A DNA stretch of 64,000 nt from Adiantum capillus-veneris (Eukaryota > Streptophyta > Polypodiopsida > Polypodiales > Pteridaceae): contig CM043953.1 in NCBI GenBank assembly GCA_014529385.2, positions 65,550,372 to 65,614,371 of the forward strand, given 5' to 3'. Position 1 is the stretch's first letter; each line of letters starts with the position of its first letter. The notes beneath the pieces are model-generated. The model was not told the DNA's origin. It was given only the letters and a program-made list of their open reading frames with translations, and made no database searches. This document shows, piece after piece, positions 42,399 through 53,515 of this stretch. The position numbers were made by a program, and so were the translations under genes.

Positions 42399-43327
42399 GA
42401 CTCTATTATTCAAGTAGATCTTATAACTGGTCGAGCACATCCTCTAGGAAACAGATTTATAATTGATCATAGATGTGACACCACACTTTATTCAGTCCCA
42501 TTGCAGTATTGTTACACGTGTAAAGCGGACACTGATGTTGGGGAAGATTCTCCTTATATGGATGTTCTACCTGGGATGACTGAGTCAGACAATGTGGATT
42601 GGGTCCACCTAGCAGCAACCATAAACACTTGGGGAAACAGGGGAACGACTTGGGTAACACCTGAGGGGGATGAAATTCCATCGCTCGTACCTTTAAATAT
42701 GATAGGAGGAATGCATATATCTTTTGACAAGACCCATCCTAATATAGCAAAGAAAACATATAAGTGAGTCCCTAAAGCTTCTTTAGCGACCATTGCTAGT
42801 GCTAAAAAATAGGAGCCTGGTAAGAGACGTCCACTCGCCCCAAGAAATGTAAAGAAATATTTTGTTGGATTCCTAAAAAACTATTGGAAGCCCAAGGCTA
42901 CTATGAAGGAAATGATCAAATCTGGGTGCCAAAACGTAAATAGTGCTCTTACCTATCACCTGACCCATGTGAGCCCAATCGTGTAGCTCCAAAATGAATT
43001 GAAGATCGTGGAAAGGAAAAAATCACGGAATGCTACACACCCACTCCATAGCTAGTTTGGGTACCGAAGAAAGAACAACTTGTTCCACCTAGCTCAGGAA
43101 CATGGAAGTCAAATGAAGCTTTTTACTCTTCATTTAGTTCCTATATGGACATAGAACCTTCGACACAACCTCTACCTATCATTGTACTTATACATACAAA
43201 CAAGAAAGAGTTTTCACCTCCTGTTGTTAGTTCACCACCTACAACAACGTTGCAAATAAAATCATGGGAGAGTACCTTACCACCCTTGCAACTAGATGAA
43301 ATGCCTAGGGCGGTCAAGAACTATTGA
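42399..43327 (+). pseudogene. C-terminal region of element 5, no RT, RNase H or integrase
   Basis: Frames at 42501-42767 (VDWVHLAATINTWGNRGTTW, EGDEIPSLVPLNMI) and 43056-43327 (a VWVPKKEQLVPP-like segment, then Pro-rich) fill the space between protease and a polypurine tract. Similar segments occur in the same place in element 6. I recognise no catalytic domain. It could be a degraded remnant or a conserved domain of a non-autonomous family. Confidence 0.5.
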
Positions 43328-43407
43328 CCATAGTCTTCACCCAAGACAACTTGGAACAATTGGTTCCAAAAGGTGATGACATCATTCCAAAAGGTATGAT
43401 CTACCCA

Positions 43408-43420
43408 AGGAAGGGGGGAG
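43408..43420 (+). other. Polypurine tract and start of a presumed 3' LTR (element 5)
   Basis: AGGAAGGGGGGAG directly precedes TGTTTGCTGACATTC. This is the expected layout for a PPT plus LTR start. A partner LTR was not found upstream in the window, so the LTR call is tentative. Confidence 0.55.
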
Positions 43421-45133
43421 TGTTTGCTGACATTCATCATTCACTCACTCCCCTCTCAACCTTCCTCCCTGACCTCTCAATCTCCAATCTTAGGGAATGT
43501 ATAAATAAAGCCTTATACTCACAAAAACGAGATAAAAAAGTAAAAGAGCAAGAGCAACCAAACAATAATCTAAAAACTTACAAGTCTATACATAACATAA
43601 AATCATAAAAACACATTATACACAAGGGCACGACCTTGTGTATTTGACATGACCCTTATAATATTTACACTCTAACCATCATCTATTGTGTGTACAGATA
43701 TGGCTATTATGCTAGTCATCCACTCCTGCCTTGGGTGAGAGGTACCCTTTTTACTTTTTACAAGTGTTTCACATAGTCTACCCAGTGCTTGCATGTGACG
43801 GGATTTGGTAGATTTGCTAGCATGTGATAGGAATTTTGAGGAGTTAGAATGGATGATACGTCTCTTGACCAATATTGATGCATACTTAGTAGAGAACGTC
43901 TAGTGATGTTCTTAGTGAACATTTGTGCCTCTTATGGATGAAGTCAATTTACATGATTACATGGATGACACATATAGTTTCAATGATGATGACTTTGTTT
44001 TTCTCGACAACGAGGATAGGGGTTTAGCCTTAGGGTCCCCCCCCCCCTAATCTCTACAATATCCTATTCCCTTGACTCTTCAAGGGAGTGCAAATAATTA
44101 GGTTAGGGTTCCTTATGTTGTTTAATTGTGTTCAATAAGAGTTGGTACCTTTTCCACTGATGTGTCTCCTAGAGGTATTCTTTGTGTTTCCTAGTGTGTA
44201 CAGGAACATGTTGCTATTGTTAGAATTTGGACCTTCATGGAATCTTTCTCTCGTTCACTGTTCAAATCAAGCGTGATCATCAACACAAACAAGTGTTTCT
44301 TGTCCATTAGCATTGCCCCTTATCTTTAGCTAAAGTATTATATATGGAGTTTACTAGTGCGATGAGCCTGGGGAGGGTAACAATGTTATATGAACCCCCA
44401 AAGTTACAAAATTAAAATGTTGAAAACAAAAAATCAAAAGTGCCACAATGTAAGATCTTAAGTTGGAAGAGAAATCCCAACTTTCCTTGGTACTTCACTC
44501 ACATGTATCAGCTATGGTACTAGAGCCCTAGAGGTTCCCAGTCTGTGTGCTTTTCCTTGAAAAGCAAAAAACCCAAGGCGTACAAAATAAGCACACACAT
44601 CAAAATTGAATCAATGTAAAAACACCTTGGAGGGTCAAAGAAAAGGAAATGAATCAGGTGATGATTTCATGAGCATTTCCTTTTATCGTAGCTTAACTAC
44701 AAGGTCTTCTAGGCATAGCCTCTAGTCAGCCCTCGGACATGAAATACTTGGCTTTCGCGATTAAACAGCTTAGTTGACTAGAGAAAAGTGAGAAACTTTC
44801 ACATGGTATTGATAATTGACCTCTAGTGCCTTTTGATCGTTAAATTAACGACCCTCAACTTGTTTAGCTTTTTACCTTTACAACTGTTTATGCGTTTGAT
44901 TATATTACAGTTAATGTTTACTACTGACAAATTGTTTAATATTCAGTTACCAATCAATTTGTGTGTCTACAACTGCATATGTTTTTTAATTGAATATGAG
45001 AATGCAATTACTGTGCAAATGTTGGTTGATTTTGTAGTGATTGAAGAAGGCTAAGGTTATTCAATCTCAGATGCTCTTGCACCTCGACAAACAAACTTCA
45101 TCTCAATAGCTTCCAAGGATGGAATCTACATCA
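43421..45133 (+). other. Non-coding region, possible 3' LTR of element 5 and unknown sequence
   Basis: About 1.7 kb without a recognisable coding frame. Near its start lies a 9-bp perfect hairpin (43619-43642), and a run of C occurs at 44038-44047. The right end leads into another polypurine tract at 45134. Confidence 0.4.
43619..43642. repeat. Short perfect inverted repeat (hairpin)
   Basis: TACACAAGG and CCTTGTGTA separated by GCACGA: a 9-bp stem with a 6-base loop. It could be an RNA hairpin near the LTR transcript end. There is no T run to suggest a bacterial terminator. Confidence 0.6.
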
Positions 45134-45143
45134 GGAAGGGGGG
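45134..45143 (+). other. Polypurine tract before LTR copy A
   Basis: GGAAGGGGGG lies two bases before TGTAACTAAC. The context resembles the PPT at 43408. Confidence 0.6.
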
Positions 45144-45145
45144 CA

Positions 45146-45865
45146 TGTAACTAACAATAGTGACCCTTAACGGTCAGACAATGGAGTCAATACTGGGTGA
45201 ATAGGAAGCTTGGGGATTGCACAACGCTCCCTATCGCTTGGTGTTGGCCTTGGTGTTAAAGCCATTACAAGCGACAATAAAGACCTTGGGATAGTGGAGT
45301 CACTACTGGGCAAAGAGGAAGCTTCGGGACTGCCCAACACTCCCTATCGCTTGGTGTTGACCTTTGTGTAACCGACGATGGAGACCCTTTTGGTGATGTG
45401 ATTACAATTCATGCAGTGGAGTCAATACTGGGCGAATAGGAAGCTTGGGGATTGCCCAACGCTCCCTATCGCTTGATGTTGACCATGGCATTAAAGACAT
45501 TACATGCAACAGTGAAGTCAGCACCGAGCGAATAGGAGGCTTGGTGACTGCCCAACGCCCCATATCGCTTGGTGCTGACCTTGGCAAATGGGCATCGGCT
45601 CAGTAAACATCCACGGACATCACATTGTTTTGAGTCAGGTATCGGGCTTGTTGGTCCAATAAGTGTGTAGGTGATTGCCGATGAGAGGCGCACCACATAT
45701 CTCATATGATACTATTTCTACCTTGACCAGCCACTATGGACGCCCATGTGTGAATGGATTAAACTCTTATAAAAGGTCTATCTTGACCTAGAATCCTCAT
45801 GCTGGGAGGTGTAAGCTAAGAAGTGCTCTTGCTCCATCTCTATCTCCTTCTCTTTGGTGTGCTCA

Positions 45866-45917
<52 letters not shown>

Positions 45918-45923
45918 TGTGTG

Positions 45924-45986
<63 letters not shown>

Positions 45987-46097
45987 TCGAGCATTGCGGT
46001 GACACCAGCGGTATAGCGCGGCATCGATGGCAACTTCTTCTTCCTCGCGACACAGGATCCTTCACAATGGAAGCATTGAGCGGTGAGTGACACACCA
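45146..46097 (+). repeat. LTR-like repeat A, inverted partner of 52388-53469
   Basis: About 0.95 kb from TGTAACTAACAATAG to GTGACACACCA. It contains four imperfect units of about 105-120 bp (45183-45600, each with a CCCTATCGCTTGGTGTTGACC-like core), then (GT)n at about 45871-45921 and (GA)n at 45927-45981. The same order is present in reverse complement at 52388-53469. With a PPT on its left it looks like a 3' LTR, but its partner 5' LTR is not in the window. Confidence 0.65.
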
Positions 46098-46133
46098 TTG
46101 TTTCTTTGAGCTTGCTAGGACTCTCTAGTAGTG

Positions 46134-46510
46134 TTTTTGCAGCCTTTCAACGCTCGCACATGGTGCACATGCAAGTCCCCAGTCTTCGTCGGCACATACG
46201 GCAAAGTGTACAGCTTCACATTCAACACAATCAATGCATGAGTATGTGCATCTTTTACATCCCAACGAGCTTGCTCAGCTGTAGGCAAAACAACTCTAAT
46301 ATTAGCAATCCTTGCAGCAAGACCTGCAACATCCTCAACATTGCCTACATCCTCAGAACCAAGACGTACATCAATGCCCTGCACAATATTCTAGAAGCCC
46401 TTTGACACAAGAACATGTTGCATCATATAAGCCCACATAGGGTAATTGTCCCCATCCAATCTGTCCTCAGCAGCAAACATATTGAACACATTTGTGTTGT
46501 TGTCAGCCAT
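46134..46510 (-). pseudogene. Copia gag N-terminus (inverted copy), cut by repeat A
   Basis: MADNNTNVFNMFAAEDRLDG and NYPMWAYMMQHVLVSKGF, the start of a plant copia Gag, then one stop and continued similarity up to a point near 46134 (HHVRALKGCKN). There it breaks off into sequence linked to repeat A. The matching gag downstream part is not present on this side. Confidence 0.78.
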
Positions 46511-46848
46511 GGTAAATGCTGCACCTGATGTGAAAACTGCCCAAAAAAGAGGAGAAATGAAGCGAGAACGGCATGTGCTATATAGCACAAACCGTAGACG
46601 ACTGTAAGGGACCTATTATGCAGAAAATGACACTGACAAAAATTCTACACAAATGAAAAAATAGCCTGTGCAGTACTGCCTGTAGTGGAAATGAAGGCCG
46701 AAATGAGCTCGAATTAGAAATCTGAGCAGACTAGACTCTTCAAGTTTTCCCAAAATTTTTGTCGACCTGCCAAAGCTCATTGAAATTGGAGAAAGTGAGC
46801 AGGCATGTGCTGGAGCTACTGGCAACTATGCCTGGGAGGGTGTAACCT

Positions 46849-46860
46849 ACTCTGATACCA
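46849..46860 (-). other. Met-tRNA primer-binding site of the inverted copia
   Basis: The minus strand reads TGGTATCAGAGT, one mismatch to the standard site, two bases from the LTR. Confidence 0.88.
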
Positions 46861-46862
46861 AT

Positions 46863-47068
46863 TGTTGGAATTAGGGTTGCAGGAAAACACTCACAGCTTG
46901 GAGAAGACAAATGAAGCTCAAGGCACACAACAGAGAATGTATTACTTAGTGTGCTATGGAAAGATAAATAACCCTACATTGATGTACATACAATGCATGG
47001 GGGGAAAAACCTCCTAGTGAGGGAAAAAATGCCTCGACGGACATCACTACCACATGTATCTGGTAACA
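46863..47068 (-). repeat. 5' LTR of the inverted copia (206 bp)
   Basis: TGTTGGAATTAGGG to TCTGGTAACA on the plus strand. Its reverse complement aligns along its length with the 3' LTR at 56023-56250 and with the fragment at 57206-57320. The right neighbour is coding sequence of element 6, so this copia is inserted in the tail of element 6. Confidence 0.88.
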
Positions 47069-48050
47069 AAGTTGTAGAATTCTGTTTTGACTGTGGATAC
47101 TTGACTCTTGGGTTGCCAAAACTATTTGGTTGTTGACATAAGTGACATAAATGCTCGTCATATTGGAGGCGATATTTTGGGCTTTGGGACCCAAACCTTC
47201 ACTTGGTGTTGTTGTGCTTGAAGGAGGAGCTTTGAAATCTAGATTTCATGGGTTGATCTTGTGGACTTGGACCATGCTTGGGCAGCTTGGTTGTTTGGTT
47301 TTTTTCTTGAGCTGGAAGGGTGCATGTTTCTGTTCTTAACTTTTTGCTTGTATGCACTCTTCTTTAGCCGTTGGGATTTTCCTTGTCTCTGTTGTGGATG
47401 GGCATGGCTTCTGGTTCTTCCTGAGCCATGAGGCACCATCTATTTGGGAATCCACATGAACTATCGACCCTTTTGTGCTTGAACCATGGTTTTGGGAACC
47501 CAGATCATTTGTTGAAAGCTTTGTTGCTTGCCTTTTAGCTTTTGTTGTAGTACAAGTTTGCATCTTGCAATGTGTTCCTTAGCTTTTGCTTGAGCTTCTT
47601 CTACCACTCTGGCCTTTTCTTTTGCACGTTGTTTTTCCACATGGATCTTTTGTAGCGTGGCATTTGATATTTCTTGATCCTGCATCCACTAAGCTAGTTA
47701 GACATCTCTTCTCCTTCTAATGTCTCAAGCTTGATGCCCCCGCTTGGCGATAGATCTTTAATTACAAAGGGTCCCATCCCTATCTTTTTAAGTTTTTTAG
47801 CATGTTCTGCATTATTGTCAAATCCAAAATGCTCTGGAGATTCATAGAACAACTCTTCCTCCTCCTTTTCATCGTGCTCTATTGTTTTGGGTTCATTTGA
47901 GGCTTGACACTTGTCTTCTTCTTTAATTGCATTGACCATGTAATATGGTATCACGTCATAGCCATCCTTGTCATAGAACTTTGTAGTGGGACCGTCTTTA
48001 ATAGCACACACATCCAAGATTGCCAGAATGTGTTCCCATTCTAAAGTCAC
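47069..48050 (-). pseudogene. C-terminal region of Gag-protease element 6
   Basis: The frame 47694-48050 has LEWEHILAILDVCAIKDGP, IPYYMVNAIKEEDK, an acidic stretch, then GPFVIKDLSPSGGIKLETLE, which resembles the small GPY/F module found at the end of Ty3 integrases. After a stop, a Lys/Gln-rich part continues toward 47069 with a WVPK motif also seen in element 5. The segment is directly followed by the copia LTR. No RT or integrase core lies between this and the protease. Confidence 0.5.
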
Positions 48051-48289
48051 TAGTGCTTTTTCTGGGGAGGGTTCTAGGATATAGTATTCTTCTTGTTTTA
48101 AGCTACCACAATTTGAAGCTCCACATATCCATAGCTATTTGGACTAGCCTAACTATGCTGGAAGTTCAGATATGGCCAATGTAGCTGAATCGAACTCTTC
48201 CACAGGAGTTCTTGTCACATCCTTGTAAGTATGGTCTTTAAAATTTATCATGGTTGTGGTCTCCATATGCCTTAGGTAAATATAGTCAT

Positions 48290-48680
48290 ACCCCAATCTT
48301 GGACCATTTTTAACTATCTCATGAATGGTCTTCTAATTATGATGTCATAGTTGTTCTTCTTGCCAAAATCAACAATGGCAAATGTATGCTCGTATTCAAT
48401 TTTTCAAGAGGTGGCAAGTACTTTCTCTAGAAGTCCTACCGGTTTCTCATATATCCATCTGCAAGCTGTAGTGTCATTCTTGTTGCTCTTAAAGTAGACT
48501 TTCCCCATTTTTTCCATGTTTCTTTTGTAGCAATGGCTACCCCATCCCCACTGTCAAGAATTTCCATGGTGGTGCCACCTTGAAATTCCACAGGAAGAGT
48601 CATGTTTCCTTCTTCACCTTCATAGTATTCTCCTACTTTGTTTAACAGTACCGGCCTGGTATCTAGCTGAGGCTTTTTGA
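48290..48680 (-). pseudogene. Protease of element 6
   Basis: The minus strand gives EILDSGDGVAIATKETW (DSG active site) and, after several breaks, RPFMR-LKMVQDW, the usual protease end. It aligns in order with the protease of element 5 (DGG there). Confidence 0.65.
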
Positions 48681-49816
48681 GTTCTCGAATTCCCCTTGAA
48701 TTTCAAAGGATCCTTCACATCAAAATTTTCTAGATAGTCTCCTACCATAGTCCATATGTTAGGTTGTATCCATAATAGCTCATTTAACATTATTGTACAT
48801 GTCACTGGTGTCAAAAAAATGTCTACTAAACCTTTGAATCAATTGCTTTCTTAGAAGAGAGTCTATGTGATGGGACTACGACAAAATCTGATTTGGCCTC
48901 ATGCTCTCCCATAGAGGGCGATAGTGTTCGTAGCAAATAGGGTTGGTTGTCTATAGATAGAACAGATCCTTGGTCTCCCCAATACGATTGCATTTCTAGA
49001 TTAATTTGAGATCATGCCTCAAAATTTTGCTATCGATGGAAGAAACACTCCTTTTCTATCATTGGTATGGTTTACATGTTTGCCTAGATAATTATCTTCG
49101 TTGGCCTCTCTGAACTATTTCCACAACTCATCAAGACCATCTATTTCTCTACACTCCTCTGGTATGCCTGGGAAAAATCATTGGAAGACTGATCCGTGGT
49201 ATTCAACATTATTCTTGGCCCTTGTGTTGGTTTTTTGGGTTTTGGTTCATGCTTCTGACTAGAATCTGGCTCTATTTGTTCTTGGTTTGGTGGAATTATT
49301 GGTGATGGTGGGACAATTATCACATCTTTTGGTCTCCCAATTAGAGCTTCGAGTAAATCTTGGGCTATTTGAATCATTTTCTGGCAGATTTCAAGCCTTT
49401 GCTTCTCTAGTTTTGCATATGGATATGTCATCCACCTTTGTTCTTGAGGTTGATTATTTTAGCCATGTGTCATAGGCTTTAAGGAGGGCATCTAATGGTT
49501 CGTTAACTTTTTCTACCAAAACCGATCCTCCTGAACTAGCACTCTTGGGTTTCTCCACTATGCCTAGCTTTGGTACTACCTCAGGAATTTCCTTTTCTTT
49601 GTTTATTTCTTCTTTAAGTATCCTTAGTTTTCTTTTGTTTGTTTTAGTTTTTGAGCTAAGGAAGTTTGTTCATGTTCCTTCCTAGCTTGCATCCTAGCTT
49701 TCCTAGCTTTCTACATGTTTCACTGACTCTTACATTCAATGCTAGGCGTATCTATTTTTGGTTATTCTATGATAGGTTCATTTGCCATTTTTTTTAGCTT
49801 GTGCTCTTTTGTTTAC
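48681..49816 (-). pseudogene. Linker region of element 6 gag
   Basis: Pieces of charged, low-complexity protein (49141-49431: KLEKQRLEICQKMIQIAQDL, then a Pro/Gln-rich stretch) between zinc knuckles and protease. Broken by stops; no domain recognised. Confidence 0.4.
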
Positions 49817-50056
49817 CTAGATTGGTATCAAATTTTCATTTTCTAATCCACTACTATATGGTATTGTCTCGAGTATATTCAATGTTAATTTTGCTCCTAT
49901 GTGAGGGTTCTTCGGACAATCAGAAATCAAATGATTGATTCCACAATTAGGACAATATGCATTCACTCTTATGATCTCCATGTGAGGACAATCTTTCATC
50001 AAGTGGTCACCACCACACTTATAACATGGTCATCTAGGTTGTTGAGGTGCTTTTTG
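49817..50056 (-). pseudogene. Two zinc knuckles of element 6
   Basis: CYKCGGDHLMKDC and, 13 residues later, CPNCGINHLISDC. Both have the spacing C-x2-C-x3-H-x4-C, one residue shorter than the standard CCHC knuckle. This shorter spacing is known to me from Athila-type Ty3 Gags. The second is very similar to the knuckle of element 5. Confidence 0.8.
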
Positions 50057-50249
50057 AGCATCTCTCTGCGGATAAGCAGGTCTTGATCCTGCTAATACTC
50101 CATTATCTATGAATGGAAACGTACATTCATCCAAATTGTACTACCTTCTGTTGAAGTGTGTGCAGCAAGCGGTGGTCCAATAGATCCAATCATGCTCCAT
50201 GGTTCCTGCGCATTTAGTTCTTTGGGTGGATAATATCTTGTATTTGTCA

Positions 50250-50490
50250 TATATCCACTAGGCTCCTCATAATATGCATGGATTGACAGAAGCGCCTGCT
50301 CCTCAAGCTCTTCTACAACTGGTGCATATCTCATTCCTATAGGTCTTGTTACTGGTAGTGGACGTTGTCGTTATCTCGTATTTGTCATATATCCACTAGG
50401 CTCCTCATATTATGCATGGATTGACACAAGCGCTTGCTCCTCAAGCTCTTCTATAGCTGGTGCATATCTCATTCCTATCATGGTCTTCTT
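50250..50490. repeat. Tandem duplication of about 118 bp in element 6 gag
   Basis: Two copies of a unit containing GTATTTGTCATATATCCACT and CTCCTCAAGCTCTTCTA, about 118 bases apart (50260-50355 and 50378-50475). Encodes a repeated ALLSIHAYYEEPSGYMTNTR-like segment on the minus strand. Confidence 0.85.
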
Positions 50491-50532
50491 ACTGGTAGTG
50501 GAGGTTGTTGTCCTAAGATTGGTTGTGGTCTT

Positions 50533-51522
50533 TCAACTCCTCCTGGTCCCAAAATCATTCCTGCTGTGTATCTTGGCATTGATGGGACTTGCACTTGTGA
50601 TACTTGCAAGGGCTTGCGAGGCATACTGGCATTCTTTTACGTACCCCTTGTTGTAATAGCACTCTTTAGTTGTGTGATTTGTCCATTTTTGATCTATCAC
50701 ACACCACGTGGGTTGCTTAACTTGTGGCTTAGCAAATGGATTAATCCTCTTGAGCACTTCTTCGATGAGCTGTTCTTGATTTGGTGGAGATTCGGATTTT
50801 TGTATTGGCTTAGTAGGCTTGGATCCACTATGTTGTGATGAGGAATCATCATCCAAATCCTTGTAATCTCCTTTGTTGTAGACATCACAATTAGCTACCA
50901 AACATAGAGCTTCTTTCGTTAACTCGTTCAATGTAGTTCTCTTTTTCATGTGTAGATCTTTCTAGAGATCTGCATTCCTGAGTCCTTGGTGGATAAAAAT
51001 GAGCATTAACCTTAACTAGGTTGGTAGCTATTCCACTAGACAGAACTTCACAAATCTTTTTAGCCTTAAGGCTACTTTTTGTACAAATTTGCCTTGTTTC
51101 TGCTTGAATTTATGGATTTGCAAGACGGTGTTATGAGCTATCCCTCTTTGAGATAATTCCTTGATAAACTCATCAAACACTTCTTTGATCAACTCAAAAT
51201 TCCTACGTTCCATGGAATCGAACTAGGTGGCGGCGTCCTCTTTGAGAGTTGGTCCAAATCCTACAAATTGCATTGGAAATTCTAAGACTTTCTCAGCTCT
51301 AATTACGTGCACAAATGTTGACACATGATTCTTGGGATCTTTGTTCCCGTAATACCTCTTTTTCATCCATTTTTGGACCTGGGATGGTCTGATCCTATGG
51401 TGATCTACAAACCTAAGCATAGGGTCTCCCAGTCCTCCTCTATGAGCTCTTTCTAGTTTGAAATATTGTAAGGATTTTGCCACTACAAGTGCTCCCAATC
51501 CATAATTTCTAGTTGTTCTCAC
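50533..51522 (-). pseudogene. gag capsid region of element 6
   Basis: Frames 51223-51522, 51028-51213 and 50533-50949 in series. They include a tRNA-like basic lead, KNHVSTFVHVIRAEKVLEFP, FELIKEVFDEFIKEL and a Cys/His patch WCVIDQKWTNHTTKECYYNKG. The Cys/His patch recurs in the plus strand at about 54225-54280. Capsid assignment is by order and by similarity to element 5. Confidence 0.6.
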
Positions 51523-51568
51523 GGGTGGTTGTTCCTCTCTTTGAACCCTCTATCTTCGCTCTCATTCT

Positions 51569-51857
51569 TGTTAGGAAATATGGCATAGCTAAGTAGATAT
51601 TAGAGTAGTTTACTTAATGGAGAGAGATAATTTTCACACACGAGAGATTATAGAGTAGAAAAAGAGAGAGAGCACATGATATACGTGGTTCACCCAATGT
51701 GGGATACATCCATGGGAAAGCAACCACTCAATGGATTTAGTACAGAAGTATGCCACAAAGGGATTATACCCTTAATGGAGCTCTCACCTTTCTTCACTCT
51801 CACCACCTCACATACACCTTGTTTCCTCAAACTCCACAATGCATTTTGTGTGTAGCC
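51569..51857 (-). repeat. Truncated LTR of the element 4 copia family, inverted
   Basis: From TGTTAGGAAATATGG it follows the inverted solo LTR at 23110 for about 290 bases (AG tract, CACCCAATGTGGG, TTATACCCTTAATGGAGCTC) and then loses similarity near TGTGTGTAG. Either truncated or a divergent subfamily. Confidence 0.85.
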
Positions 51858-52284
51858 ATGCTTGCAATGATAGTGGTGTTGCTAGTTGGTCTTGAGGGTT
51901 GGGTAGCGGTTGTCTATTTGTATGTGACGTGTGTCGTAATCATTTACGAAGGGACTTGTGGACTTGCTAGGGGTATGTATGGACCTTTGCCTCTCTTCAG
52001 AATCATCGGCACTTATGGAGTTATCACTCTTTCTACATCCCTAGGAAGGATTGGCTCATATTCATGTATGTACTTGTTGACAAAAATGATGTCAATTACT
52101 CATGTCGTTTATGCTAACACTCTATCAAACATAGGACTACACACTCACAGACAGTCAACCTTCTCACTGTCTACACAAACTCAATAAAAAAATACACAAT
52201 GGCAGAAGTGAAGGCTTCCCGAGGTAGCATTGAGTGCTCCTCAAGCTTAGTGCAAAGCAGTCCTTGGCAACGGTGCAAAAAATG
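51858..52284. other. Unassigned sequence
   Basis: No domain or repeat partner recognised. It may be the diverged remainder of the LTR at 51569 or the leader of the plus-strand copia. Confidence 0.35.
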
Positions 52285-52358
52285 TACGCTTTGCCGTACG
52301 TGTCGAAGGCTAGGGACTTGCCTATGCACCATGTACAAGCCTCGAAAGACTACAAACA

Positions 52359-52516
52359 CACTACTAGAGAGTCCTAGCAAGCTCAAATGGTGTGTCACTC
52401 ACCGCTCAATGCTTCCTTCGTGAAGGATCCTGTGCTATGAAGAAGAAGAAGCTACCGCCAATGCCGCGCTCTAGCGCCTCATCACTGCCGATGTCGCCGC
52501 AATGCTCGATCACACA

Positions 52517-52599
<83 letters not shown>

Positions 52600-53512
52600 C
52601 ATACACACACACACACACACACACAACAAACACACACCTGTGAGCACATGAAAGAGAAGGAGACAGAGATGGAGCAAGAGCACTTCTTAGCTTACACCTC
52701 CCAGGATGAGGATTTTAGGTCAAAATAGACCTAAGAGTTTAACCCATTCACAGATGGGCGCCCAAAGTGGTCGATCAAGATCAAATGAGATATGTGGTGC
52801 ACCTCTCATCGACGATCACCTATACACTTATTGGATCAAAAAGCCTGGTCCCTGAGTCAAAACAATGTGATGTCTGTGGATGTTTACTGAGCCGATGCCC
52901 ATTTGCCAAGGTCAGTACCAAGCGATAGGGGGCGTTGGGCAGTCATCAAGCCTCCTATTCGCTCGGTGCCGACTTCACTATCGCATGTAATGTCTTTAAC
53001 ACCATGGTCAACACCAAGCAATAGGGAGCATTGGGTAGTCCCCAAGCTTCCTATTCGCCCAGTATTGACTCCACTGCATGAATTGTAGTCACAACACCAA
53101 AAGGGTCTCCATCGTCAATTACATCAAGGTCAACACCAAACAATAGGGAGCGTTGGGCAGTACCCAAGCTTCCTATTTGCCCATTAGTGACTCCACTATC
53201 CCAAGGTCTTTACTGTCACTTGTAATGGCTTTAACACCAAGGTCAACACCAAGCGATAGGGAGCGTTGGGCAGTCCCCAATCTTCCTACTCGCCCAATCT
53301 TCCTACTCGCCCAATATTGACTCCACTATCTGACCGTTAAGGGTCACCATTGTCGATTAACAGAAGTGCACTATTACTCACCACATTTGTTCAACAAAAT
53401 CTACCAAACCTACTCGCCCAATATTGACTCCACTATCTGACCGTTAAGGGTCACCATTGTCGATTAACAGAAGTGCACTATTACTCACCACATTTGTTCA
53501 ACAAAATCTACC
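52359..53512 (-). mobile_element. Insertion B in copia gag (1154 bp, TSD AAACA)
   Basis: Bounded by AAACA on both sides (52354-52358 and 53513-53517), with gag sense on either side. It contains the LTR-like repeat 52388-53469 (inverse of repeat A), about 29 extra bases at the left and 43 at the right. It carries (AC)n and (CT)n tracts at about 52512-52622 and a 107-bp tandem duplication (53302-53408 and 53409-53515). Confidence 0.72.
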
Positions 53513-53515
53513 AAA
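53302..53515. repeat. 107-bp tandem duplication in insertion B
   Basis: Two adjacent, nearly identical units starting CCTACTCGCCCAATATTGAC. Repeat A has only one version of this part. Confidence 0.93.

Noticed and set aside
43619-43642. Hairpin as a bacterial-type terminator
   Set aside because: There is no downstream T run and the context is a plant retroelement.
45183-45600. Regularly spaced repeats reminiscent of a CRISPR array
   Set aside because: Units are imperfect, over 100 bases and contiguous without unique spacers; the surroundings are plant retroelements.
51858-52284. Frame 51750-52187 with hydrophobic stretches that look like membrane segments
   Set aside because: It begins inside an LTR fragment, has no partner domain and no codon support; left as unassigned sequence.
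52359-52375. CACTACTAGAG start suggesting a CACTA DNA transposon
   Set aside because: The other end does not carry the inverted TAGTG terminus, the duplication is 5 bases (AAACA) rather than 3, and no transposase motif is present.
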